In this document: positions 38,743 through 49,811 of the stretch, piece by piece | How the letters are laid out: each line of letters begins with the position of its first letter | How positions within the stretch are numbered: the stretch's first letter is position 1 | From: Myxocyprinus asiaticus | Lineage: Eukaryota > Chordata > Actinopteri > Cypriniformes > Catostomidae | Direction: 5' to 3' | Assembly: GCF_019703515.2 (NCBI RefSeq) | Contig: NC_059358.1 | Span: forward strand, 45,828,594 to 45,892,593 | DNA: 64,000 bases | Notes under the pieces: generated by a model | What the model was told of the DNA's origin: nothing | Databases searched by the model: none | The model's input: only the letters and a program-made list of their open reading frames with translations | Position numbers and translations under genes: made by a program

Positions 38743-40960
38743 CTGTAAAAGTGGGAAAATTGTTTTTGCCTCTTTTTTTCTACTCTCTTAGCCCACCTCT
38801 CTTCTGCAAATGCCACATTTCTGGATGGCTTCTTTGGTCGGATAAGAATATCTTGGGGGGAATTGTTCCTCAACATTTTTCAACATGAAAGTTAGTGTCT
38901 CTTGTTGCGCAACTGTCAACCGAATGACGTGTCACTGCAATGTCGATGGCATACCTTTTTAGATCTCAAAAGAGTACCCTGCTCCAAAGAGGGAAGGTGG
39001 CCATGTAATTTTCCAAATGGAAAGTGATGATATCCGGGCAGTGATTTTCATCACATTCCTCATGTGTCTCCTCTTCCAGAGAGGCCAATACCTCCTCAAA
39101 GATGTTTTGGAAGAGTCTAGAGTACGGAGAACCACAAATTATTGTTCTGGAAGTAACTTCATCAGTTTCCCAGTTTGCTGATTTTTCTGTAGTGTCTTGA
39201 AGAATGGGTTCTTGATTGATTACCTCCTGTAAGAACATTACACTGCTTGACACATTTTCAGAAACATGCCTTGCAAGCAGCACAATGCAAAAGGGCCTGA
39301 AAATGTGCAGAGCTTCGTCAAGAGACACCGTGTTTTGCAACCTGGCAAAGACGAATGCTGCAAATGTTTTCAGGCTTTTATCAGTTGTCCTTTTTTTTAA
39401 ATGCTGAAGTGACAGCTTTGATGACATGCGCAGCACACAGATGCAAAACATTTTTTTGTTTATGGCAGATCGCATGTACACTTTCAAGTTACGCGAGCAT
39501 TGATTCCTTGTTAAATGACAGTAGGACCACCTGCATTATTGCCCAACTGTAGTCAGTCTCTACACGATGTATCTGTAAAGTGGAGTATGTGGACAGTTTG
39601 AGCAAAAACTGCATAAGCCAGAATGTTATTGGCGGGTTTGAATGCTCCACAGAAATCATTTCACTAACTGGCAATGGAGGTGCATCTTTTCCTTTTGTAG
39701 GTAAGGTTGAGAGCATAATAAAGGATTCTCTTTTTCTGTTTTGGAATCATGGAGATAACACTTGTAAAATACAAGGAGACAGGTGATCGTTTTAAGCTAT
39801 GTGCCAATATACTCATTCCTGTTTCAGTGTAGAGGTATGCGCCAAATGGATCCACTTGAAAATTTCTGTTGTAAAATGCGGTGTCAGTTTCCCTGATGAT
39901 TGACTGTGTCAGTTGTGTCTCCAATAATATATTGTCATGTAGCTGCATGTTTTTTTTTTTTATTTCATAAGAAATTACTTTCAGGACACTTTTATTGAGG
40001 CTGTGGGTTATGTTACCTGCCAGAAGTTCCTCCACTGGTGTGTTTCTCAACCTCTTATAATATTCCTTGCTGACACCTTTAATTACAGCTTTGGATATTG
40101 TTCCATGTCTGATGTTGCTAGCATGTCGGAAGCGCTGATCAGATTTTCTACGCAATATTTCCCCAGAACGGCACACAGTCACTGGAATGTTCTGTTGTCA
40201 CAATGATTTGCTTCTGATGGTAAAAGAATAGCTAGCACAGCGTGATGGAAAAGTGCATTTGGCACGCACCGTTATGTAAGGACAATGCAATTTTCGGCTC
40301 CCCATTGCACGTACATGTTGGTAGGTGAACCGGAGTGTACAGCAAGGATTTATTTTTCTAAATTTTTTGTATAGGTAGTGAGTCCATGGCTGCCTCAGTT
40401 TGTTTACCCATTTCAAAGGGGCTATTTTAGACCAGATCTTTGGTTCTATTAGCAATTTGAAGTTTTTTGGGAAGGGTCTGTGGCATCTTTCGAAACGTAT
40501 TCTTTGGACCTTGTCCAACTTTTGTTTCGACACTTTGGAGACTCAGCTCACTTGGGGGAGGCACATGAGTCTCACTCCCCGTCTTCTCAAAAGCCTCAGG
40601 TTCACTCTCTGGCTGAGCCCTCTCCTGATTCTCCAGAGTTTCTTTTTTGTTATTTGTCTTCTGGGAAGACATTGCCATTTGAGAAGCAAATGCTATATCT
40701 TCTTTACTTCCTTGCTCCACAGTTGTTGTTCTTATATCCCTTCTGTTGTATTTCCACACAACATATAGCCATTGTCTATTTTTTTGTGTGTTGTGTCCAA
40801 ATATTTTATTGGACAATGTGTGCCAGATCTGTGCATTTTGCTTGGTGTCTTGCTGAACTATGTTTTCTGCCTTAAAGAACTTAACTAGAATGTCTTTACC
40901 TCCAGCTGTTGTCCACAAGTCTTGTCTGAGTGCTCCTTTTCCTCTTTTTGATTTTGCCAT
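38643..40960 (-). pseudogene. Exon 1: MULE-like DDE transposase (decayed)
   Basis: Begins MAKSKRGKGALRQDLWTT. Later segments are SRKLHCPYITVRAKCTF (zinc-ligand-like Cys residues), TVCRSGEILRRKSDQRF, IPKQKKRILYYAL, PPLPVSEMISVEHSNPPITF, QIHRVETDYSWAIMQVVLL (candidate catalytic Asp), then in a shifted frame HLCAAHVIKAVTSAFKK (a C-x2-H element) and RTTDKSLKTFAAFVFARLQN. TNFHVEK-like sequence near 38890 may hold the Glu. This motif order resembles Mutator-like transposases. The first Asp region near 39770 is degraded (SLYFTSVIS). Frameshifts lie near 40510, 39690, 39490 and 39390, with a TGA at about 40200. The start has no other supporting context. Confidence 0.65.
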
Positions 40961-42050
40961 TATTATAGAAATGTATTTTTAACAATGACCAAAATTACAC
41001 GGTTTAGTACCAGTCTTTCTCAGTTATGGAGTTATTGTAGCATTAGCAGTGGCATCTTTTTAATCACGTGGCCTAAATTTTGATAAGGTTTGTAGCAGGT
41101 GCGGCAGGTGTGTGTGTGTGGACTACAGGTAATGATTATTGTGATGTCAGCAATTTACATAATTAGGAAGAATGCCAATGGGTGGGAATACAATTACATA
41201 CACCCTGTCTACATTACGCCTCGAAGTGAACATTCTCAATAACTTCATGCAACAATCAGCTGTGAGGTCAAGGCTACAGAGCAATGCTTCAGTGGTTCAA
41301 TAGCCTTTATTTTCAATAGAAATCCAGTGTGTCATACACAATTACTTAATGTTGTGCATTATTACTATTATTATTATTGTTGTTGTTATTGTTATTGTTA
41401 TTATTATTATTATTATTATTTAGATACAAGTCAGTTAAAACTGTGTATATATGGTTAGAAGCAAGAGATCTTTTGAATTACTAGACCCGAAACATCACGA
41501 GCCAGATTTAACTCTCAGAAATTAACTTAAAGTGTAACAAATAAAATTAATGGTTAAAACATTCACACATACATTTGATACGTTTATTTCAGATGGACTG
41601 GATACAAAAGTGAATTGAGAAGCTCTGCAACGTGTCAACGATAGCTCAGGGAGTTTGTCTGCGCTACGTGACACATGTATTCAGTATCTAGTATAGTATA
41701 ATTGGAGTGATTTGAAGCGTCTCGGCGCGCCCCTCACGTTCGGTTTAGACAGGGTAGTCTGCACTGATACACATAGGCCTACTTATTCCATTACAATATC
41801 TCTGAATCGTTACAACTAATCCATAAAGCCAAACAAACTTAATACTAGCCAGGCAGCAAGATACAAGACAACTGACGTCTGCCTCTGACATCAAGTATGG
41901 ATGGGCATCAAAGACATGACTAGTCATTATCCTTGAAACTTAATCATTATTCTATCATTTTTTAACAATGCTTTAGCTTGTGGGCGAAAATCCTCATTTA
42001 ATTTATTCAATGTATATGTGTTTTGTATTATGCATATAGTTAATTTGTAC
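40961..42050. other. Region upstream of the transposase-protease gene
   Basis: It contains an (ATT)n run at 41361-41421 and otherwise unrecognised sequence. ACACCCTGTCTACATTACGC at about 41200 resembles a piece of the repeat at 47840-48135. No promoter motif could be assigned. Confidence 0.4.
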
Positions 42051-42054
42051 ATTT

Positions 42055-42180
42055 GATTTATTGCAATGCCAGAGGAGGAGTGCCCTCCCTGAGTCTGGTT
42101 CCTGAGATGGTTTTTCTGTTCAACATCTTATGGAGTTTTTCTCCTTGCCACAGTAGACTTTGGCTGGCTCATAGGGATCT
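42055..42180 (+). repeat. LINE 3' tail remnant
   Basis: GAGTCTGGTTCCTGAGATGG and ATCTTATGGAGTTTTTCTCC match the fish LINE tail also seen at 52455-52530. Confidence 0.55.
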
Positions 42181-43298
42181 TAAAGACATTAAGACATGTT
42201 TTCTGGAGGCTTTAAGACATTTAATTCGTTAATCATGTGTTAAAAATAGTATGATTTTACAACTAGCACACAGTGTTTGGATAGAGGATGTTTTGCTTTT
42301 ATTAAATGATTTCTGATCTCTCCAAAGTGTAATTTGGCACAATATGGAGCACTGTGGCAAAAATGAAAGCAATTCCCGAAAGACACAAAAGTGTAAAATT
42401 CGTGGAAAAATGAAAGACAACACATTTTTGCATTGTTTATTTTGACCAAAGTAACTATTGTGATGTGTGATAAACAGATTTATATGTGAAACATCCATTC
42501 ACTTTGGTCTGTCATGTCTTCTTTGCAATCTTTTAGGATTACGTTTAACAACTCGGCAGCACAGAGAAGCCAACTTCTCTTGGCTTATGAATGTGGAGGA
42601 AAAATAAAAGCTGAGCACACACATTGCGCAATGTGTATTAAGGATTAGATCTTCATGTTACTTTGTTTGGACCTGGAAATTGTGCTCAATGCCCCTGTAA
42701 ATCCAGAATGTGTAATGTCAGCTGCTTATTTAATGTTGAGTTCAACGAACAAACTGTAATACTAAGAACAGTATAAAATGCATCGTAAAAACATAAAACT
42801 TGCTTTAGGTAACATCAAAATGAACTGTTTTTATTTGAGTCAAAAATATTAAACCGAATCAACCTGACAAACCATTAAGTTAGCCTATAGGGTACAATGG
42901 AGAAAAGACTTAACATGTTTTTCTTAAGTGAGGGGATTAGATTTGTTATGAAGAATGTTCAAAATGAGCTCAAATTCACTTATTCAATCACAAGGGATGA
43001 AACTGATTATACAATACGTGAGATGTTATAAAATGTCAAATGTGATTAAAATGAACAGGAAATGGCGCACTCTTTTTTTGGAAGTTATTTTGAATGAGCA
43101 TTTTCTAAATTTGTAACTTTAAAAGCATCTTGCTGTCTCAAAAGTATTTGCTTAAGTTGACATATTTTGCACAGTGACTATTGTCCCTATATCTTCAAGG
43201 TATCAATAAAAACACCCTAGAGAACTTTTACCCCAAGTATGGGGTAAAAGGCACCCTCACCACCTTTTTTTAATGAATTTAAATGAAAACGATCTTCT
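42181..43298. other. Non-coding spacer
   Basis: Nothing recognised on either strand. Confidence 0.5.
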
Positions 43299-43302
43299 GT
43301 AA

Positions 43303-45165
43303 TGTTGGGCCTCATGTATTCAGATAGAAGACAAAGGCAGGCCTAATACAGTCGTAAAAACCTAACTCAAGCCCTCACCTTCCAAGTCGTAAATCTTACT
43401 GATAAAAATCGCGCCAAAATCAAACAAAGGGAGTCCAAAACAGACTACAAATCCATGAAGCCTTGCTCACTAAAGGATCAAACTCTCAACTCCTATTGGA
43501 TGAGGCACACAACAGAACGTCCCTCAAACATGACATCATCAGCAGTTAAAATACCTCTAAAATGCTTCCAGGACGTTACTTCCAGCGACTTTGTTCACCG
43601 AATATAGACGTAGCCCATCGCTGCTCTCAGGTGCAACCTCGTGGCACAAGGAAGTAACGTCCGACTTGAAACTGTGGCCATACAATCTCCATCTCGCTGG
43701 ACGAGTTGAGATTACTCCGTGTTCAACCGAACACTCTAACGGATCCGAAGGAGACCGCCGAGCAATCCGCATCTTCATCCGTTTGCCTACAGAAGTGAAG
43801 AGATTAAAGATTTCTCTTCCATCTTCAATCAAGTCAACATTTCTGAGTTCTCCGCCAGCCCGCCGAGAATCAACAGCCGTACCGCCCGCCGACAGAGCGA
43901 GGAAACGGCCTCCCGTCATCACCTGAGCCTCAAGGAACAGGGTCAGAGTTAAAGGACGGAGGAAAACACATTCTACCTGTGTCCTCATGCGATTCAAGTA
44001 AGAGGTTTACGTCTGGGCAGAGATAGAATATTATAGTGTGTTATTCTTGTGTTTCAAGGTTTTTGCTTGTACAGTTTACGGATCGCCATGTCCACTCATT
44101 ATTAATATTCAGGGTATTAATTATCACAAATTTGTTTTGCTGTATTGTGGTCCAACCAAATTGGATTGTTGTGCAATTTTGCCATCGCGGGTGAGACAGC
44201 AACTGAGTTATCCATTAAAGAGTTAAATAACGCGGGACTGTTTACGAGCCGTCCACCGCGTCTCTGAGTGATAAACACGGCTGCTTTCTCTCCCACTATC
44301 GCGAAATCGGCTTTAGGGCCGTCACTTAATCATCTCTCTCTCTCTCTCTCTCTTACTAACCACACACCCACAAACACACACACACACACCTTATGTGTTA
44401 TAGGATTATTTTATTTCCATATCTAATCATATCACTGTTTAGTTTGTAGTTGTAAGTCGGAAGTTTATTGACTGCACTGTATTAATTATTAATTGATATT
44501 ACTGCATAAATAAACTTTGTTATATTACAAAGAGAAGTGTTTTGGTTTATTTTGCATACCCCTGTGTCATGCTGACGGGATGTCAGTGCTCGGATTCAAG
44601 CCTTCATTCATTGTTTTTTTTTCTCCCAAAAATCGATATTCTTCGGATGTCGATTTTCCTAAGAAAACAATCTAATATTGAGACTGTTTTACTATCTGGT
44701 TATTAGTCCCTGATTCCAGGGTGGTGCCCCCAATGTTAATCCTTATTATTATAATTAATTATAATTAATTATAATTATAATTATTAATATTCTATTGATC
44801 TTTGATGATTGTTGAATTTGAATGATCAATAAGCTAGTGTTAATTTTAATTGATGTTTCATCGATGTTAACAATTAACGATTATCTTTGATTATTGGTGA
44901 TTTAAAGGATTAAAAAAAAGCTAACATTGATTCTCATCAATGTTCTATTGATTTTAATAATTAATAATTATCTTTGATAATTATTAATTATTGCTAATAA
45001 CCAAACTTGCTCCTAAACGTAGCGTACTACATTTACTGGAACCCATATGAGGTTTTAATGAGTTAGATTCAATTGATTAATTTAAATATTAATTAATAAC
45101 TACAGAAATAATTATTAATTATTTCTGATAGTAACAATGATCTAAACAACCAGTAAAGCCTGACA
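43303..45165 (+). repeat. Large solo LTR, copy 1 (1863 bp)
   Basis: Begins TGTTGGGCCTCATG and ends AAAGCCTGACA, flanked by GTAA at 43299-43302 and 45166-45169. A second copy lies at 54376-57663. An AATAAA near 44510 supports plus orientation. A striking AT-rich tail (44745-45120) repeats ATTATTAATTATAATTA-like units. No coding domain is present. LTR size and 4-bp duplication suggest an endogenous-retrovirus-type LTR; the family is not identified. Confidence 0.75.
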
Positions 45166-45169
45166 GTAA

Positions 45170-47049
45170 TTATTTATTTTCACACAAATTATATTTCTCT
45201 ATCAATATCCTATCAAAAGAAATGCATTTTTATTTCTATCTTGATACATTTTGTGACCAAAAAAGAAAAGAAAAAAAAAAAAAGCCAATTTTCCTTAAGG
45301 TGTGCCTTTTGACCTGTTGTTACCACTTTTTATAATTTTGAGAGCAGGACAGAAAAAATGACATATTTGGTCATACTGTAAATCAATAAATGTACCCCAT
45401 TTTAGTGCGAAAATTTACTGATAAGAACGTTGTAGCGACACTTTACCATATTGTTGTTGAAGTGTGGTAAGCCAGTCATGATCAATACAAAGTAGCCTAA
45501 CGTAAACAAAAATCCCTCGCACACCTGCAGTTGGGGTAAAGGCAATTGTGTAAAAAAAGAAGACATAAGCTCCGCATGAGACTATTTTCCATTTATATGT
45601 AAATGAACAGTAACTCCTTGTTCTTACGACTTGTTTCTTTCAGGCATAGGCCTAAATGAACAAAGAAGCAACGACCAGGATATTTAAATGTGGAGTAGCC
45701 AATCAGATAACTTTCACCCAATGACGTGATCAATAGCGTAGGTATAGGTGACAACCGAACATGTGAAATCAGATGTGGACTGGGTTTCCCAAAGCGCTAA
45801 GAACATTAATAGCACTTAAGTAGTTACTTCATCTCTACGGCGCATTTCCCAAAATCATTGTTATCCAAGTAGTCTTCATAAAAAATTTCATAAATGAATG
45901 ATAGCTTTGCTTCTTAAACATATACACATTCTCGTATCTTTCAGTTTATCAGAGACAAAGGGAAATTTAAAAAATATAATATATTATGATAACTGAAGAG
46001 GCCATTGTACAGTAGCCTATTTCATTGTAGGATATTAACAATTTGTAAATAACTGCATTGAAATCAGTTGGCAGTCTCTCTCAAACTTTAGGCTATGTGA
46101 GAGCCCCTTATGATTCACATCACTGCCTTCTCATTATTGCGCCACATGAATTAATATACAGTATATGAAGTTGAAAGGCTACATCTGAAACTCTGTCTTA
46201 ACAGAGAGTTCATGTTCAGAATTAAAACTCCTGAGCTAGCTTGTCAAAAAATCCTAAAGGATCCCAATGAGAACATTTTACAGGATTCCAATTTGAATTT
46301 CTATCATAATTTGGAACCATTCATATAAGATCTTAAAGGGATGTTTTTCTTATAGAATCACACATGAACAATCTAATAAGAGTCTAATAGGAATTCATAT
46401 CCTGTAGGACCAGTTCTATGGGATTTATTTTTTCTTTTGTTCTAAAGGATTTTTTAAATGGAACTGAGTCTAATTGGATTTCTATACAGAAACTTTTATG
46501 GGATTTAAATTAGTCTTTTAAGAATCTTAATGGTGCCCTTTTCCACTGTGAAATAGATTTGTCCCTAAAGAAATGTATACTTAAACAGATATGTTTAAAA
46601 TGATGTACACTCACATGAGATGTAGACTCCAGTCATATCAATGTTCTAGAAGGCAGTTTTATTGTACACTGAACAGATAACCCACTCGTGGTGGCTGCCA
46701 ATTTGAGATCACAAAACCTGCCGTGTCTTGCAGTTGGAGTAAGTGAAGTCAATGAACAAAAACTTAAGACAAACTTAAAAATGGAGGCAGATTACTAAGG
46801 GACTGATAATGGATTCTTGAAATGTAAATGAAAAATAAAAAATGCGTATTTCTAATTGTTTCTTTATTGTCATAACTTTATCCTTAAAATTTTCATTACA
46901 TATTAACTTTTATTACTTACTATAAGTTTTACTACTTTTATTAATTACAGCCTTTCAACAAAAAGAGGAATATAAAGAGCATGCATAAAGAAATGCACTA
47001 TATTGCACAACAGGGTAAAATAGGCTTACAATGTTGAACAAATTTTAAA
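45170..47049. other. Non-coding spacer
   Basis: Around 46240-46540 there are repeated CTAAAGGAT / CCTGTAGGA-like words, a loose tandem degeneration. No gene recognised. Confidence 0.45.
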
Positions 47050-47167
47050 ATGCTCAATTCTGATGCACAATAATTATGGTGTCTTTTGGACAGCTTGCAT
47101 TCATTCACATGGGAGATGGCTTTCTTGACTAGCATCACTTCATCGTTGAATTTATTTTTGATGTAGC
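47050..47167 (-). other. Candidate exon, minus strand
   Basis: After GACTTACAG the frame reads YIKNKFNDEVMLVKKAISHV, then NECKLSKRHHNYC and ASELSIL. The open frame and acceptor suggest an exon, but no domain is recognised and the phase does not fit the next candidate at 48893. Confidence 0.35.
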
Positions 47168-47839
47168 CTGTAAGTCAAAAGAATAAAGAGCAAATAACAT
47201 TGATATTAATAAACAATCCATAAAGAATGATGAGGGACTAGTAGGCCATACCCATGTTCACATCAGAGCCCTATATATTGCAGTGCTGTGCCTATAAAAC
47301 TAGATATAAATAACTTGTAACTGCTTAAGCACCATGTTATGTGGCATTGCAACATAACTGCAGCAGCAGGCTTGCATTCTACTTTCACACTGACAGTGTT
47401 TCTGTTGCTCTGTTGTCTACTTTCTTAAACAGCCAATGGTTAGGGCCATGACAGCTGCCTATTTTCGCTTGCCTGTTATCCCTTTCTGGTCTCATTGAAA
47501 ACCATTTTTGACACTGCACACACATCGCAAACCAGAGGCGTTTCAAATAAAAGATAGAGTTAAATATAAGAGCAGGTTCAACATGTGCTGTTGTTGGATT
47601 AGCACAAACATTTTATTTCTCAAGGAAATATTTGTATAGAACACCCACAAATTAGATATCAAGAGAGTCTGTGCACAGTGCCCAGCCATGCCTTATTTCA
47701 TGCTGATGCATGAGTAAAGGATCAGCTTATTAAGATGCAAGAATTTTAATCAATTATTTCAACACAGGAAAACAACAACAATACAATGTCTTTCATTTAT
47801 ATTAATAAGAATTTTTGTAGTAGTGTTTAAGCATTTGAC

Positions 47840-48135
47840 ACTACACCCCATCAACCTCCGGCACGTCAGTTGATGTGATGTGACGCACCATAACGGCTTG
47901 ATGTCTTTAATGGACGTGTCGAAGTGAACATTCAAAACCGTTTATTTGTCTTGTTGGCAGGAGTAGCGCCAGCGCATGCAGCGCAAAATGAAGCAGGACA
48001 CCCGTTTACTGTTGGTGCGACGCAATGCACAGCAACAGATGCCTTCTGTGTAAACAGCATCATTGATTATAATAAAATAGATTTGTTTTTGATGTGATGC
48101 GAAGCAAGCATCCAGTGTAGACAGGGTGTTAGAGG
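47840..48135. repeat. Interspersed repeat with TGTAGACAGGGTGTT end
   Basis: Ends GCATCCAGTGTAGACAGGGT; the inverse motif occurs at about 41200. Alternating GATGTGATG/GACGC words give it a MITE-like look. No coding. Confidence 0.4.
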
Positions 48136-48492
48136 TTTGTGTAAAATAACAAACTGTAATTTACAGTACACTAGCTAATAAAATGTAAAACAAAGTGAAT
48201 TCTGCAAACAACAACAGACTTTCAGTATGAATCACAAGGAACTTGTGCTTTCTGGAAAAATGTTACAGAAAGTAAAGTGATTTCTGGGTTACTACATCGA
48301 GTATTTCCTGTAATAATGATTCTAAATTCTAAAATTCTAAAATAATTCTTGGGAGTGAGTTATTGAGAACGTTTACAAACTTTATCATTGAGAAATCTCA
48401 TTCTACATGAGGAGGGGAACCACTGTAACACTCAAATGCCAATTAATCTACACGAACAGAACCTAAACCCCAAAGTGTAGCAATAAACTCCT

Positions 48493-48690
48493 TAAAGAAA
48501 TACTTTATCAGATAATATGTATCCTGTCCTTTTTTACTCACCCTAATGTTGTTCGTTCCAAACTTGTATGACTTTATTTCAGGTAACACAAAGGACAGGT
48601 AAGAAAAATCTTCACACAGCTTTTCATCATATAATGAAAGTGAATTGTGACTCCAAGCTGTGGGGGAGTAAAAGATTTGGAATGACATGA
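48493..48690. mobile_element. Degenerate palindromic MITE
   Basis: TTAAAGAAATACTTTATCAG, ACTCACCCTAATGTTGTTCG and TGTATGACTTTATTTCAGG are worn versions of the MITE family at 11951. Confidence 0.5.
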
Positions 48691-48892
48691 GATAATTTCT
48701 ATTTAATTCTTTTAATTTAATTAGTGTTAAACATAATAAGCTAGGGAAAATTTGTAATATTTTCTTCAAATAAAATACAATATGTTTAAAAGCTATGCAT
48801 TAATGAGTATGTTGGAGTTTTATAGTATTTTATAGTATGCATGACTTTCTTTCATGCACAGTGTAATCATGGAATGAACTTACTTTGTCTTG

Positions 48893-48975
48893 CCTATGTG
48901 GTTGAATTTTTGGAAGAATTTGACTCTTATCCTGCTGACCTTCTTTGCAGTGACTGGTTTACTGACACACTGTAT
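48893..48975 (-). other. Candidate exon, minus strand
   Basis: Acceptor TATATACAG|TGTGTC and donor GACAAA|GTAAGT bound an open frame VSKPVTAKKVSRIRVKFFQK, then FNHIGKT. Lysine-rich; no domain recognised. Confidence 0.4.
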
Positions 48976-49046
48976 ATAAAAGAGAAAGAACAACAAATAT
49001 AATCCATATTATCATTGCCACCGCATACATCAAAAACCTAACCTAC

Positions 49047-49206
49047 CTCAATTTCCTCACTGCTCTCTGACCCTGAGAAAGTTCTTGGGTGTTTCTGGCA
49101 CTGCCCCCTCCCTAATGCTCCATCCTTTCTTGGCCTTTTTCTGTTGGGCTGGCTGTTCTCTACACTACAAAGCTGTTTCAGCATTGCAGATCTACCTCCT
49201 GGTATA
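49047..49206 (-). other. Candidate exon, minus strand, ending at a MITE
   Basis: The frame reads GGRSAMLKQLCSVENSQPNR, then KRPRKDGALGRGQCQKHPRT and SGSESSEEIE, ending GAG|GTAGGT. Its 5' side is cut by the MITE at 49207; AATATACCAG|GAGG may be an acceptor. Unknown protein with a basic, nuclear-localisation-like stretch (RKRPRK). Confidence 0.38.
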
Positions 49207-49811
49207 TTAAAGAAATTATTCACCCAAAAATGATCATTCTCACATCATTTAATTACCCTTATGATGTCTCAAGCTCGTATGATGTTCTTTCTTCCACGGA
49301 ACATAACCAAAGATATTTTAATGGAGATCTGTCTGTTTGTCCATACAATGCACGTGAATAGTGACCAAACTCCTCAGCGATAATGATTTCAAGCTCGATT
49401 ACACTTCCTAGTGTTTGACGTGTGCGCAGAGCGCTAGATAGTGCTATAGTAAGTGTAAGCATCAGCTTGAAATCATGATCGCCAAAGAGACTGCTGGTGT
49501 CAAGGTTTATAGTGAAAAATTAGTTACTTTTTTTGTCTGTTCTCACCCAAAATTTATTGGATCACTTCAAAAGGCATGGATTAAATCACTGGAGTCATAT
49601 GAATTACCTTTATGCTGTATTTATGTGCTTTGTGGAGCTTGAAATAGTTGGTCACCATTTACTTGCATTGTATGGACAAACAGACATCATATCTCCATTA
49701 AAATACCTTCATTTGTGTTCCGCAGAAAAAAGAACCTGGTACAGGTTTGAGACAGCATAAGGGGAGTAAAAGATAAGAGAATTACCATTTTTGGGTTAAT
49801 TATTACTTTAA
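49207..49811. mobile_element. Palindromic MITE with TTAA-type ends
   Basis: TTAAAGAAATTATTCACCC on the left, GGGTTAATTATTACTTTAA on the right. The inner blocks TTTGTCCATACAATGCACGT and ACTTGCATTGTATGGACAAA are inverted. It has the same central block as 22840-22980. Confidence 0.78.

Larger units (their letters stand above)
23731..40960 (-). pseudogene. Multi-exon gene: MULE-like transposase + Ulp1-like protease + PHD finger
   Basis: I assembled this gene from splice sites, peptide motifs and reading phase. Exon 1 (40960-38643) is transposase-like. Exons B (37296-37174) and C (37099-36972) repeat the end of exon 1. Exons D (36623-36520), E (36100-35977), F (35631-35563), G1 (34610-34548 joined to 25647-25616) and G2 (25482-25356) form a Ulp1/SENP-type protease. 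Exons H (25186-25068), I1 (24961-24885) and I2 (23874-23731) end in a C4HC3 zinc finger. Almost all introns have GT...AG ends. Stops and one-base frameshifts, plus a retrotransposon in G1, mark it as dead. It may be a transposon's own gene or a domesticated one; the DNA element ends were not found. Confidence 0.75.

Noticed and set aside
40961..41260. Inverted repeats bounding the transposase-protease gene as a transposon
   Set aside because: I compared 40961-41260 with 22990-23730 by eye and found no convincing terminal match; the element limits remain unknown.
43557..43997. Frames inside the large LTR, also present at 54556-55057
   Set aside because: Conserved between copies only because the LTR is; both strands are open and no domain is seen.
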